Origin: Bacteroidota bacterium
Lineage (GTDB): Bacteria; Bacteroidota; Bacteroidia; Bacteroidales; Prolixibacteraceae
Assembly: GCA_023488865.1 (NCBI GenBank)
Contig: JAMDDG010000200.1
Coordinates: 1-11,308, forward strand
Reading direction: 5' to 3'
Length of the DNA: 11,308 bases
Part shown: positions 1 through 7,610 of the stretch, one piece after another
Numbering within the stretch: the first letter of the stretch is position 1
How the letters are laid out: each line of letters starts with the position of its first letter
Program-made: the position numbers and the translations under genes
Notes under the pieces: generated by a model
Databases searched by the model: none
What the model saw: only the letters and a program-made list of their open reading frames with translations
What the model was told of the DNA's origin: nothing

Positions 1-639
1 AAGCAGGGTGCCGATCTTTTCCAAAAGCTTTATCGTATATTTATGGATACCGATTCTTCCCTGGTAGAAATCAATCCATTGGTAATCACTGAAGAGGGCA
101 AACTTTTGGCCCTGGATGGCAAAATGAATTTTGACGACAATGCACTGTTCCGTCAAAGCGAAATTGAAGCATTGAATGAACCGACCGCAGATGAGTTGAA
201 GGAAATTGATGCCAAAGAAAAGGGACTGACTTACATTCGGTTGGATGGTTCAATTGGTTGCATGGTAAATGGGGCAGGTCTGGCAATGGCGACCCTCGAC
301 CTGATCAAATATTTCGGCGGGGAACCTGCCAACTTCCTCGATATCGGTGGAAGTTCCAATCCCCAAAAGGTCATTGACGCCATGAACCTTATCCTATCAG
401 ATAAAAATGTAAAAGTTGTCATGATCAACATTTTTGGTGGAATTACCCGTTGTGATGACGTGGCAAGAGGTTTGATCAGCGCTTTAGATAAAATCAAAGT
501 GGAGGTCCCGATTGTGGTACGACTTTCCGGGACCAACTCCAAAGAGGGGCTCGAAATCTTAAAACAGGCTAATTTGCCAATTGTTGAAACCATGAGCCAG
601 GCAGCCCAGAAAGCCATTGAATTGAGTAAAAAAAATTAA
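1..639 (+). CDS. sucC: Succinyl-CoA synthetase beta subunit, C-terminal part (5' end outside window)
   Basis: The reading frame is open from base 1, with 14 codons before the first ATG at 43, so this is the last 212 residues or so of a protein that is normally near 385-390 residues. The beta subunit supplies the ATP-grasp nucleotide site and works with SucD to convert succinyl-CoA, nucleoside diphosphate and phosphate to succinate, CoA and nucleoside triphosphate in the cytoplasmic TCA cycle. Visible family motifs are VEINPL, the [13 protein letters not shown] segment followed by [12 protein letters not shown], and [15 protein letters not shown]. The glycine-rich DIGG motif is followed by SS where many homologues have GA or TA, which I take as normal variation. 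The stop lies 22 bases before sucD, so the two are co-transcribed. The missing 5' end is only the window edge. Confidence 0.96.
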   Translation, partial: KQGADLFQKLYRIFMDTDSSLVEINPLVITEEGKLLALDGKMNFDDNALFRQSEIEALNEPTADELKEIDAKEKGLTYIRLDGSIGCMVNGAGLAMATLDLIKYFGGEPANFLDIGGSSNPQKVIDAMNLILSDKNVKVVMINIFGGITRCDDVARGLISALDKIKVEVPIVVRLSGTNSKEGLEILKQANLPIVETMSQAAQKAIELSKKN

Positions 640-661
640 GAATTACCTTATTTATTACATT

Positions 662-1531
662 ATGAGCATTTTAGTCAATCAAAATACAAAATTATTGGTA
701 CAGGGTATTACAGGCAGGGATGGGAGTTTCCATGCCGGGAAAATGAAAGCATACGGAACAAATGTTGTAGCCGGCGTCTCACCAGGGAAAGGTGGTACCT
801 CTGTCGATGGTATTCCGGTATTCAATACCGTTGAAGCAGCCGTTAAAGCAACAGGTGCCAATACCACCATTATCTTTGTACCTGCCCACTTGGCCGCTGA
901 TGCAATTCTGGAAGCCTCCGAAGCTGGCATCGAATTGGTCGTTGCCATCTCAGAAGGCGTGCCAACGCTGGATATGGTCAAAGTGATGCCATATCTGACC
1001 AAAAAAGGGACCAAACTGATCGGCCCAAATTGTCCGGGATTGATTTCTCCCGATGAAGCATTGGTTGGCATCCTGCCGGGAAACATCTTCCTGAAAGGGA
1101 ATGTCGGGTTGATGAGCCGCAGTGGAACGCTGACTTATGAGATGGTTTATCAGCTAACCAGCAATGGTATTGGACAGAGCACTTGTGTAGGTATTGGCGG
1201 GGATCCGGTTGCCGGGCTCTATTACCTCGAACTCCTGCAGATGTTTCAGGATGATCCTGCCACAGAAGCTATCGTACTGATTGGTGAAATTGGTGGTGAT
1301 GCAGAAGAACGCGCCGCTCAATATATTAAGGATCACGTTACTAAACCGGTTGTAGCATTTATAGCCGGTCAATCGGCCCCTCCGGGAAAAAGAATGGGCC
1401 ATGCCGGTGCGATTATCTCCAGTGGAAGCGGTACGGCAGAAGAGAAAATCAAGGCTTTCGAACGGGTAGGCGTTAAAGTCGCCAAAATCCCGAGCGAGAT
1501 TCCGGAACTGATTAAGCAAGCGTTGAAATGA
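662..1531 (+). CDS. sucD: Succinyl-CoA synthetase alpha subunit
   Basis: Complete 289-residue alpha subunit, the usual family length. It binds CoA and carries the phosphohistidine that shuttles phosphate to the nucleotide site on SucC. The N-terminal CoA-binding Rossmann domain shows [10 protein letters not shown] (residues 15-24). The ligase domain has GPNCPG (121-126) and [10 protein letters not shown] (151-160). The active-site histidine is H247 in [17 protein letters not shown], equivalent to the well-known His246 of the E. coli enzyme. The ATG at 662 follows sucC by 22 bases, and the CoA-binding motif sits at the expected distance from it. The stop codon at 1529-1531 lies inside the left arm of the palindromic terminator shared with murQ. 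Nothing suggests a functional tie to the cell-wall genes next door beyond being a convergent neighbour. Confidence 0.98.
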   Translation: MSILVNQNTKLLVQGITGRDGSFHAGKMKAYGTNVVAGVSPGKGGTSVDGIPVFNTVEAAVKATGANTTIIFVPAHLAADAILEASEAGIELVVAISEGVPTLDMVKVMPYLTKKGTKLIGPNCPGLISPDEALVGILPGNIFLKGNVGLMSRSGTLTYEMVYQLTSNGIGQSTCVGIGGDPVAGLYYLELLQMFQDDPATEAIVLIGEIGGDAEERAAQYIKDHVTKPVVAFIAGQSAPPGKRMGHAGAIISSGSGTAEEKIKAFERVGVKVAKIPSEIPELIKQALK

Positions 1532-1592
1532 GAATGAAAAATAAAAAAAGGGAGAAGAATTTCTCCCTTTTTTTATTTTTCATTCTCATTTC
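1525..1592. terminator. Bidirectional terminator: perfect palindrome, 32-bp arms, 4-nt loop
   Basis: Bases 1525-1556 are the exact reverse complement of 1561-1592, with loop GAAT at 1557-1560. The core is seven A, GGGAGAA, loop, TTCTCCC, seven T, a classical intrinsic terminator on either strand. Outside the core, pairing continues without a mismatch through both stop codons (sucD 1529-1531; murQ 1573-1575 on the minus strand), the last sense codon of sucD and the last five sense codons of murQ. It ends transcription of the two convergent operons, and both mRNAs would end in the same stem. Confidence 0.9.
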
Positions 1593-2397
1593 TTGCTGCT
1601 TTGAGAACATCGTTTACGGAACCATGGAGCAGAAGCAGCCTTTTGGCTTTGTCTTCACTATAACCCAACTCGCTCACAATCATGCGGGTACCTCTGTGTA
1701 TCAATTTTTGATTGGTCAACTGCATGTTGACCATTTTATTCCCTTTGACCCGTCCCAGTTTGATCATCAATGAGGTGGTAATCATGTTCAATATCAATTT
1801 TTGGGATGTACCTGATTTCATCCGCGTGCTTCCGGTTACGAATTCAGGTCCGACTATTGCTTCAATGGCAATATCCACATTTTTAGCTAACATGCTGCCC
1901 GGATTGTTCACGATACAAGCAGTGAGAATCTTGTGCTTCCTGGCTTGTTTGACTGCACCTACCACATAGGGAGTACGTCCTGAGGCTGCTATCCCAACAA
2001 CAGTATCCATCTCGTTTATCTCCAGTTTCTGTAACTCGTTCCAACCGATATCTTCGTCATCCTCAGCAGCTTCAACCGCTTTACGTATGGCTTTGTCGCC
2101 TCCAGCGATCAGACCGATGACCAAACCATTTCCTACCCCAAAAGTTGGCGGGATCTCAGAGGCGTCCAATATGCCTAACCTGCCACTTGTACCGGCACCT
2201 AAGTAGAAAAGTCGACCTCCCTTTTTCATTCTCAGAAAAACCTGTTCAACTAATTTTTCAATCTGAGGAATAACTGCACTTACAGCTGGCAATACCTTTT
2301 TATCCTCCTCATGAATATGCATAAGCAATTCTTTTACCGACATTTTCTCCAAATCGTGGTACAATGAATCTTTTTCGGTAATGCTTTCTATCGTCAT
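1573..2397 (-). CDS. murQ: N-acetylmuramic acid 6-phosphate etherase
   Basis: Cytoplasmic enzyme that cleaves the lactyl ether of MurNAc-6-phosphate to give GlcNAc-6-phosphate and D-lactate, the committing step of MurNAc catabolism and peptidoglycan recycling. The 274-residue product has the single SIS fold of MurQ. Visible are GAGTSGRLG (67-75) with DASE (78-81), AEDDED (111-116), and the GSTRMKSGTSQKLILNM signature (189-205). By alignment with E. coli MurQ (Glu83 and Glu114), E81 and E112 should be the catalytic acids, with the same two-residue offset at both sites. A C-terminal helical segment follows (GYSEDKAKRLL). The ATG lies 9 bases after the kinase stop, so the two genes form one operon. 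Its 3' end, encoding NENEK and the stop, lies within the palindromic terminator. Confidence in the activity is high; it could act on recycled or on scavenged MurNAc. Confidence 0.96.
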   Translation of the reverse strand: MTIESITEKDSLYHDLEKMSVKELLMHIHEEDKKVLPAVSAVIPQIEKLVEQVFLRMKKGGRLFYLGAGTSGRLGILDASEIPPTFGVGNGLVIGLIAGGDKAIRKAVEAAEDDEDIGWNELQKLEINEMDTVVGIAASGRTPYVVGAVKQARKHKILTACIVNNPGSMLAKNVDIAIEAIVGPEFVTGSTRMKSGTSQKLILNMITTSLMIKLGRVKGNKMVNMQLTNQKLIHRGTRMIVSELGYSEDKAKRLLLLHGSVNDVLKAARNENEK

Positions 2398-2406
2398 TTT
2401 TTCTGC

Positions 2407-3252
2407 TTAAATGTTACTAACCTGATGATATTTAACCAGTCCTTCCATCGGTTCCTGCTGGATTGAGATACAGTTCATTTTGTAATTTGAGCATACCTCG
2501 TTCACGATCTCCCTAAAATAATAGGCAATAGATCCGACAAACCCGATGGGATATGATGTATAGTCGGGTATCCTGGTTACGTTTCGTTCAAAAAATTCAA
2601 TCAGACTGTTATTGATAAGATTACGTGAATATTCGGCCGAAATTTCTTCTGACAGGAACGGGGCAAATGAGGCTAAAAAGTGGTTTGGTTTCTCCGTCCT
2701 GTAAACCCTTTGAAGAGCTTCATCCCTGGTAAGCCGGTATTTTTCATAAAATTTTTTCCTTAATATTTCCGGCATTACCTCTTTGAAGTAATCCCCAAGC
2801 AATTTTTTACCCAAAACTGCCCCGCTACCTTCGTCCCCGAGAATAAACCCAAGCGGTGAAATCCCGGTTACAACCTCTTTCCCATCGAAAAGGCAAACGT
2901 TGGATCCGGTCCCAAGAATGCAGGCAATCCCTTTTGAAGTACCAAAAATGGAACGCGAAGCCGCTAACACATCGCTGTAAAGTTCAATTTTCGCGTTAGG
3001 GTAAAGTTGATAAAGTGCAGCGCTTATAATACCGGCTTTCTCCTCATTGATAATACCGGATCCATAGAAAAAAATTTTTTCGACCTGAGGAGTAGTATAA
3101 GGCAATAAATCTTTGGAAAGCTCCTCGTAAATTGATTCAGTAGTACGAAAAAAAGGATTACATCCTGATGTGTAAAATGCACTTGCCATGCCTGATCTTC
3201 CGATCATTTTCCAGGCACATTTTGAGGAGCCGCTATCTGCAATTAATATCAC
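2407..3252 (-). CDS. BadF/BadG-type amino-sugar kinase, probable MurNAc (or GlcNAc) kinase, MurK-like
   Basis: A 281-residue ASKHA-fold kinase (BadF/BadG/BcrA/BcrD ATPase family). It has the phosphate-1 motif DSGSSKCAW (6-14), the likely catalytic aspartate D94 in YSDVLAASR, the phosphate-2 motif GTGSN (114-118), GFILGDEGSG (135-144) and the adenosine motif GFVGSIA (237-243). The product is presumably a sugar 6-phosphate made in the cytoplasm. Being directly upstream of murQ, it most plausibly phosphorylates MurNAc, as MurK does in the murTKQ operon of Tannerella forsythia (recalled, not searched). The close relative GlcNAc kinase cannot be excluded. The start is GTG at 3252: an in-frame TAA lies only four codons upstream, and the next in-frame ATG (codon 17) comes after the phosphate-1 motif, so a later start would destroy the active site. 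The non-ATG start may lower its translation relative to murQ. Confidence 0.88.
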   Translation of the reverse strand: MILIADSGSSKCAWKMIGRSGMASAFYTSGCNPFFRTTESIYEELSKDLLPYTTPQVEKIFFYGSGIINEEKAGIISAALYQLYPNAKIELYSDVLAASRSIFGTSKGIACILGTGSNVCLFDGKEVVTGISPLGFILGDEGSGAVLGKKLLGDYFKEVMPEILRKKFYEKYRLTRDEALQRVYRTEKPNHFLASFAPFLSEEISAEYSRNLINNSLIEFFERNVTRIPDYTSYPIGFVGSIAYYFREIVNEVCSNYKMNCISIQQEPMEGLVKYHQVSNI

Positions 3253-3303
3253 GCTGTCAGTTTATTACAAAATATATTCAACACTTTTAGAGACAATGGA
3301 AAC

Positions 3304-3321
3304 GGGATTCCTTTTATCTGG
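3304..3321. repeat. 18-nt exact direct repeat, second copy inside the GH9 gene at 4772-4789
   Basis: GGGATTCCTTTTATCTGG occurs here in the divergent spacer and again in the GH9 coding sequence (4772-4789, encoding GIPFIW). Flanking bases differ on both sides. Since the kinase leader is transcribed from the opposite strand, it would carry the complement of the GH9 mRNA over these 18 bases. It may be a chance match or a gene fragment. Confidence 0.6.
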
Positions 3322-3329
3322 CAAAGATA
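3322..3329 (-). promoter_or_regulatory. Possible -7 box for the kinase-murQ operon
   Basis: On the minus strand this reads TATCTTTG, an exact fit to the Bacteroidota -7 consensus TAnnTTTG, about 70 bases before the GTG start of the kinase. I see no convincing TTG or TTTG -33 box at 19-21 bases upstream, so the call is tentative. The transcript would begin inside or next to an 18-nt segment repeated in the GH9 gene. Confidence 0.35.
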
Positions 3330-3376
3330 AATATTTTGACAATATTTCAGGTATTATATAACATGTATTACCAATA

Positions 3377-3406
3377 TTGTAATTTTCAATTTTTAAGCTA
3401 TTTTTG
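3377..3406 (+). promoter_or_regulatory. Probable Bacteroidota-type promoter for the GH9 gene
   Basis: TTG at 3377-3379, a 19-base spacer and TATTTTTG at 3399-3406 match the phylum's TTG-N19-TAnnTTTG pattern in sequence and spacing. Transcription would start near 3411-3414, leaving a leader of roughly 35-40 bases before the ATG at 3449. The region is AT-rich and lies in the divergent spacer shared with the kinase operon. No clear operator repeat is seen. Confidence 0.55.
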
Positions 3407-3448
3407 ATGTTCGCAAACACCTGATTCCACTTACTAAAACCCATTACT

Positions 3449-5980
3449 ATGATTAGATTCTGCTGGATATGGATATTGTTTACCTGCTCCACTTTTTTCG
3501 CTAACGGAAATGAAGTGATCCGAATAAATCAGTTGGGTTATCTTCCTCAGGGAGTAAAAGTAGCTGTCTTTCTCAGCGACCAAACCTTGTTTTTAAAGAA
3601 ATTCAAATTAGTCGAGAACCTAACCGGTCAGGTTATTTATGAGGGAGTCCCTTCTGTGGCAGACGCTTCCATCTGGGGACAAAAAAGCGCCTACCGTCTT
3701 GATTTTTCGTCTGTTGTGCGACCCGGAGGATACCATTTGGAAGCTGATCGCGCTACTTCTCCCTCTTTCGCCGTGTCATCCGGAATCTACAATGGGACGG
3801 CCGATTATATTCTGAAGTACATGCGACAACAACGTTGTGGCTTCAATCCCTTTCTTGATGATTCCTGTCATACCGCCGACGGTATTGTTGTCGACCACCC
3901 CACAAAATCAGGAAAATGGATTGATGTTGTAGGCGGCTGGCACGATGCCTCAGATTACCTCCAATATGCTCTCACTTCAGCCAATGCCGTTTATCAGATG
4001 CTTTTTGCCTACCGTGAAAATCCAACGGTTTACAAAGACAACTACAAAGCAAATGGGTTACCAGGCCCTAACGGGATTCCGGATATCCTGGACGAGGCCC
4101 GATGGGGATTAAACTGGTTACTCAAGATGAACCCCGCCAAAGATGAAATGTACTATCAGGTTGCAGACGATCGCGATCACCGTGGTTTCAGGATTCCAAC
4201 CCTGGATACGGTGTCTTATGGATTAGGGAAGAAATTCAGGCCAGTTTATTTTGTAACCGGAAAACCGCAGGGTACAGGGACTCATCGAAACAGAACAACC
4301 GGCGTTGCCTCTACGGCAGCAAAGTTTAGCTCTTCTTTCGCCCTCGGGGCAGAAATATTCGGCAAATTTGATCCTGCACTTGCCGAAAAATTAAATAAAA
4401 AAGCAAGGGAAGCATGGGAATTTGCTTTGTCGGATCCGGGAGTATGCCAGACAGCCTGTGTGGTCTCCCCCTATTTTTACGAAGAAGAAAACTATGCTGA
4501 CGATATGGAGCTGGCGGCTGCAACTCTTTACCAAACTTCTCATTTGGAAGAGGATCAAAAATCTGCCGGGAAATGGGGAGAACTGGAGCAGGTAACTCCC
4601 TGGATGGAACTCCACCGGGCACGGCATTACCAGTATTATCCCTTTGTCAATCTGGGCCATGCCCTACTGGCACAATCCAGCGATAGCCTCGTTTCAAAAA
4701 AATTTATCGCCTTTATGAAACAGGGATTAACCAGTCTGCAAAGATTCTCCGCCAACGACCCCTTCCCGATAGGGATTCCTTTTATCTGGTGTTCCAATAA
4801 CCTGGTGGTCGCGGCTGCTACGCAGGCAAGATTGTACCGGCAAATCACAGGGGACCGCCAATTTGAACAACTCGAAGCGGCCCTTACCGACTGGCTCTTT
4901 GGCTGTAATCCCTGGGGGACCTCCATGATTTGCGGACTTCCGGCTACGGGTGATTATCCGGAAGATCCCCATTCGGCTATCACCTACTGGATGAAGCAGA
5001 CAACCTACGGGGGGTTGGTGGATGGTCCGGTTTACCAGCAGATATACAAATCATTGCTGGGAATTTCCCTCCACAGGGCAGATAGCTATGCCCCTTACCA
5101 GGGAGGAATAGCCGTCTACCACGACGACAACGGCGACTATTCAACCAACGAACCCACCATGGATGGAACGGCCAGTTTAAGCTATCTGCTCTCCTCCCTT
5201 GAAGTTTCGGATTCTTCCCAAAACGGATCACCTGCCGGGATAACCTTCGACAAGCAGGGCGCTTTGGTAAGGAAAAATTTGGATAAAAAAAGGGTATTTC
5301 TGATTTTTTCAGCCCATGAATTTGGAGAAGGTGGTTTAACAATCGAAAAGTCTCTTAAAAAATTTGGCGCCAAAGGCTCCTTTTTCTTTACCGGGGATTT
5401 CTACAGAAACAAGCAAAATTCACAACTAATCAAGCAATTGATAGCTGATGGACACTATCTTGGGGCGCATTCAGACCGTCATCCCTTGTATGCCGACTGG
5501 GTCAAAAGAGACTCACTCCTGGTAAAAGAAGAAGATTTCGAAAAAGATTTGCGTTCCAATTACAAAGTGATGAAAACATTCGGTATTGAAGCCCAAAGCG
5601 CCCGTTACTTCCTTCCTCCCTATGAATGGTACAACAAGAGTGTCGTAACATGGGTAAGTCAGTTGGGACTAACAACTGTCAATTTCACACCAGGGATTCG
5701 TTCCAATGCTGACTATACCACTCCTGACATGCCTAATTACCGTTCTTCCGAACAAATTCTGAACGACTTAAAGCAATTTGAATCCAATGATCCAAATGGC
5801 TTAAACGGGGCTTTGATCCTGATCCATTTGGGAACGGCGCCTCAACGGACCGATAAATTCTATCATAAGTTGGATGAGTTGCTCGAATTCTTGACCAAGA
5901 AGGGTTATCTGGCTTGCAGGATAGACGATAACGCTTCGGGAAACTCCGTCACAAATCAGCATAAGCCAAACAAATTTTGA
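3449..5980 (+). CDS. Exported glycoside hydrolase family 9 protein fused to a C-terminal NodB-like polysaccharide deacetylase domain
   Basis: An 843-residue protein with a signal peptide (about 1-20). It carries an N-terminal Ig-like domain of the GH9/cellulase type (22-110, with INQLGYLPQG), a GH9 catalytic (alpha/alpha)6 domain (about 115-585) and a NodB-like domain (about 612-828). GH9 signatures are GWHDASDY (163-170, nucleophilic-water aspartates D166 and D169), PNGIPDILDEARWGLNW (207-223), the late PHS segment with H508, and DYSTNEP with likely acid E568. In the deacetylase part, the usual first motif TFDDG is replaced by FSAHEFGEG (620-628), while HSDRH (674-678), RYFLPPY (719-725) and LIHLG (791-795) are kept. 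GH9 is best known for cellulases, but some members act on glucosaminides. Next to murQ and an amidase, an amino-sugar glycan is a more likely substrate than cellulose. It leads the hydrolase operon, 13 bases before the next gene. Substrate not proven. Confidence 0.88.
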   Translation: MIRFCWIWILFTCSTFFANGNEVIRINQLGYLPQGVKVAVFLSDQTLFLKKFKLVENLTGQVIYEGVPSVADASIWGQKSAYRLDFSSVVRPGGYHLEADRATSPSFAVSSGIYNGTADYILKYMRQQRCGFNPFLDDSCHTADGIVVDHPTKSGKWIDVVGGWHDASDYLQYALTSANAVYQMLFAYRENPTVYKDNYKANGLPGPNGIPDILDEARWGLNWLLKMNPAKDEMYYQVADDRDHRGFRIPTLDTVSYGLGKKFRPVYFVTGKPQGTGTHRNRTTGVASTAAKFSSSFALGAEIFGKFDPALAEKLNKKAREAWEFALSDPGVCQTACVVSPYFYEEENYADDMELAAATLYQTSHLEEDQKSAGKWGELEQVTPWMELHRARHYQYYPFVNLGHALLAQSSDSLVSKKFIAFMKQGLTSLQRFSANDPFPIGIPFIWCSNNLVVAAATQARLYRQITGDRQFEQLEAALTDWLFGCNPWGTSMICGLPATGDYPEDPHSAITYWMKQTTYGGLVDGPVYQQIYKSLLGISLHRADSYAPYQGGIAVYHDDNGDYSTNEPTMDGTASLSYLLSSLEVSDSSQNGSPAGITFDKQGALVRKNLDKKRVFLIFSAHEFGEGGLTIEKSLKKFGAKGSFFFTGDFYRNKQNSQLIKQLIADGHYLGAHSDRHPLYADWVKRDSLLVKEEDFEKDLRSNYKVMKTFGIEAQSARYFLPPYEWYNKSVVTWVSQLGLTTVNFTPGIRSNADYTTPDMPNYRSSEQILNDLKQFESNDPNGLNGALILIHLGTAPQRTDKFYHKLDELLEFLTKKGYLACRIDDNASGNSVTNQHKPNKF

Positions 5981-5993
5981 TTAATTTTAGCCT

Positions 5994-7436
5994 ATGGCCA
6001 GCATGATCAGAAATCTACTATTAATTGCAATTCTCCTGATAAATTTAACAGGATGCAAATTTCACCCCAGCCATAAGGGATACGCTTACGCTGAGGAACT
6101 GCTCGCAAAAGGAGAGTTAACCGAAGCGACGGAGGTGGCAAATGAAGTTTTAGGCTCTTACAACCTCTCCCCAAACGAGAAGGCTAAACTTGATTCCGTT
6201 TTGGAAATGTGTTCCCGGATCAAAAAAGATTTTACCCTTTCTGACAGTGATGTTTTGCAAAAATTGGTAATATATAACCCCGAGATTAACTTAGACAAAC
6301 TTTACCTGCTGGAAAAGGGACACAAGATTGATGCACGCGTTCTGGATGGAGAAAAAAAATATTTTAAAAACTGTGTCAGTAATTTGTTCAGATTAGATTC
6401 ATCCTATGCCGGATTGAAATCAAAGAAAGAGGGAATTGTTGTTGATTCATTCGCTATTTTCAAGTTATCCAACACAGCAGCGGTTGTTCAGCAAACAGAG
6501 AAATCCGGTCAGCCGGTGAATCCGGTCAGGATGAAACTGACTTATACCATCCGGGTTCACGCCGATGCCGTTCCTGCCGGAGATACGATTCGCTGCTGGA
6601 TGCCCTACCCCAGGGAAAACAATCCCAGACAACGGGACATACAATTATTAAAAACTGACCCTGCCTTCCATCAGGTATCTCCTACATCCGATTTACAACG
6701 GTCTGTCTATTTGGAGAAAATAGCGGTCGCGAATCAACCCACTCTTTTCCGGACCGAAATCGAATTTACTTCATTTGCCCAATCCTTTCAGTTTACACCA
6801 AAGATGATCAGGCCCTATCAAAAAACCAGTGACTTTTACAAAGAATTTACGGCCGAAAGATCTCCTCAAATTATTTTTAACAAGAAAGTCAAATCACTGG
6901 CAAAAAGTATTTTACAAAATGAAACTAATCCACTGCTTCAGGTAAGAAAAATATATCAATGGATCAATGATTCGGTTACTTGGGCCAGTGCACTGGAGTA
7001 CAGCATTATGCCGGATATTCCGGGTTTTGTCATGGAAAACAGGCATGGGGATTGTGGCATGCAAACGCTTTTGTTTATGACCCTGGCCCGCTCAGCCGGA
7101 ATCCCGGTCAAGTGGCAAAGCGGTTGGATGCTTCACCCGGGTGAAGTCAACCTTCATGACTGGTGCGAAGTGTGGTACGAAGGATTTGGCTGGGTACCCC
7201 TTGATCAATCTTTCGGATTACAAAACAGCCCTGATCCAAAAGTCCGGAATTTCTACTGCACCGGTATTGATGCTTACCGGCTGATTGTCAATGATGATTA
7301 TGGACGACCTCTTTCCCCTGCAAAAAAATATTTCAGAAGCGAACCTTACGATTTCCAAAGAGGGGAAGTGGAATGGAGTGGTGGAAATCTTTATTTCGAC
7401 AAATGGTCGTGGCACATGGATGTTGCTTACGAATGA
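5994..7436 (+). CDS. Transglutaminase-like domain lipoprotein
   Basis: A 480-residue predicted lipoprotein: hydrophobic leader with lipobox LTGC, the acylated cysteine being C21 counted from the ATG at 5994. An ATG three codons on (6003) is an equally good start. Residues 25-90 look helical (a TPR-like hairpin), 170-270 look like a beta-rich domain, and the papain-like transglutaminase core spans about 310-410. The triad is clear: C354 in GDCGMQT, H388 in LHDWCEVW and D404 in PLDQSFG. Bacterial members of this fold are usually proteases or peptide hydrolases rather than cross-linkers. Placed between a glycosidase and an amidase gene, it may process stem peptides at the cell surface or in the periplasm; this is inference. 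The C-terminus (GGNLYFDKWSWHMDV) looks like a natural family end, so the gene is intact. It is co-transcribed with the GH9 gene. Confidence 0.85.
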   Translation: MASMIRNLLLIAILLINLTGCKFHPSHKGYAYAEELLAKGELTEATEVANEVLGSYNLSPNEKAKLDSVLEMCSRIKKDFTLSDSDVLQKLVIYNPEINLDKLYLLEKGHKIDARVLDGEKKYFKNCVSNLFRLDSSYAGLKSKKEGIVVDSFAIFKLSNTAAVVQQTEKSGQPVNPVRMKLTYTIRVHADAVPAGDTIRCWMPYPRENNPRQRDIQLLKTDPAFHQVSPTSDLQRSVYLEKIAVANQPTLFRTEIEFTSFAQSFQFTPKMIRPYQKTSDFYKEFTAERSPQIIFNKKVKSLAKSILQNETNPLLQVRKIYQWINDSVTWASALEYSIMPDIPGFVMENRHGDCGMQTLLFMTLARSAGIPVKWQSGWMLHPGEVNLHDWCEVWYEGFGWVPLDQSFGLQNSPDPKVRNFYCTGIDAYRLIVNDDYGRPLSPAKKYFRSEPYDFQRGEVEWSGGNLYFDKWSWHMDVAYE

Positions 7437-7610
7437 CCGGAAGAATGAAGAGAGAAACGGTGAAACGGAGAGAGGTGACGAGGAGACTGGGCGAGTGCGA
7501 CTCCGATGTTTAGCCGCGTAGCGGCGACAGATTTTGTAACCCGGGTTAGAGCGCAGCGCACCCCTATGGAATAAGCTACCCGCCAGCCATCGTCTGCGGT
7601 AGCATTCAGG
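7437..7610. repeat. GC-rich intergenic element with decayed purine repeat and three hairpin-forming palindromes
   Basis: This is most of the 246-bp spacer between two genes of one apparent operon. It opens with a purine-rich run in which GAAACGG occurs twice (7454-7460, 7462-7468), followed by weaker units (GAGAGGT, GACGAGG). Then come GCCGC-GTA-GCGGC (7513-7525), the perfect 12-bp palindrome TAACCCGGGTTA (7537-7548), GCGCAGCGC (7551-7559), and a stem of GCTACCCGC (7575-7583) with GCGGTAGC (7596-7603), one bulge and a 12-base loop. I see no convincing protein-coding frame. From memory, similar blocks (CCGCGTAGCGGC next to AACCCGGGTT) recur between genes in other Bacteroidales genomes, which suggests a dispersed REP-like element; that needs a search. 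It could also be a processing or attenuation site in the operon. Confidence 0.55.

Noticed and set aside
1..42. Possible 5' truncation of sucC as a pseudogene
   Set aside because: The frame is open upstream of the first ATG and codes for a continuous family match. The missing part is due to the window edge.
1528..1773. 81-codon plus-strand frame starting inside the terminator
   Set aside because: It begins at the sucD stop, runs through the hairpin and is antisense to murQ. No motif beyond a hydrophobic stretch created by the T-rich terminator arm.
3265..3492. 75-codon minus-strand frame across the divergent spacer
   Set aside because: It overlaps the signal-peptide region of the GH9 gene, has no recognisable motif, and lies over both predicted promoter boxes. 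It is probably a chance frame in AT-rich DNA.
7454..7487. CRISPR-like short repeats
   Set aside because: The units are 7-8 bases, imperfect and contiguous, with no spacers. This is a decayed simple repeat, not a CRISPR array.
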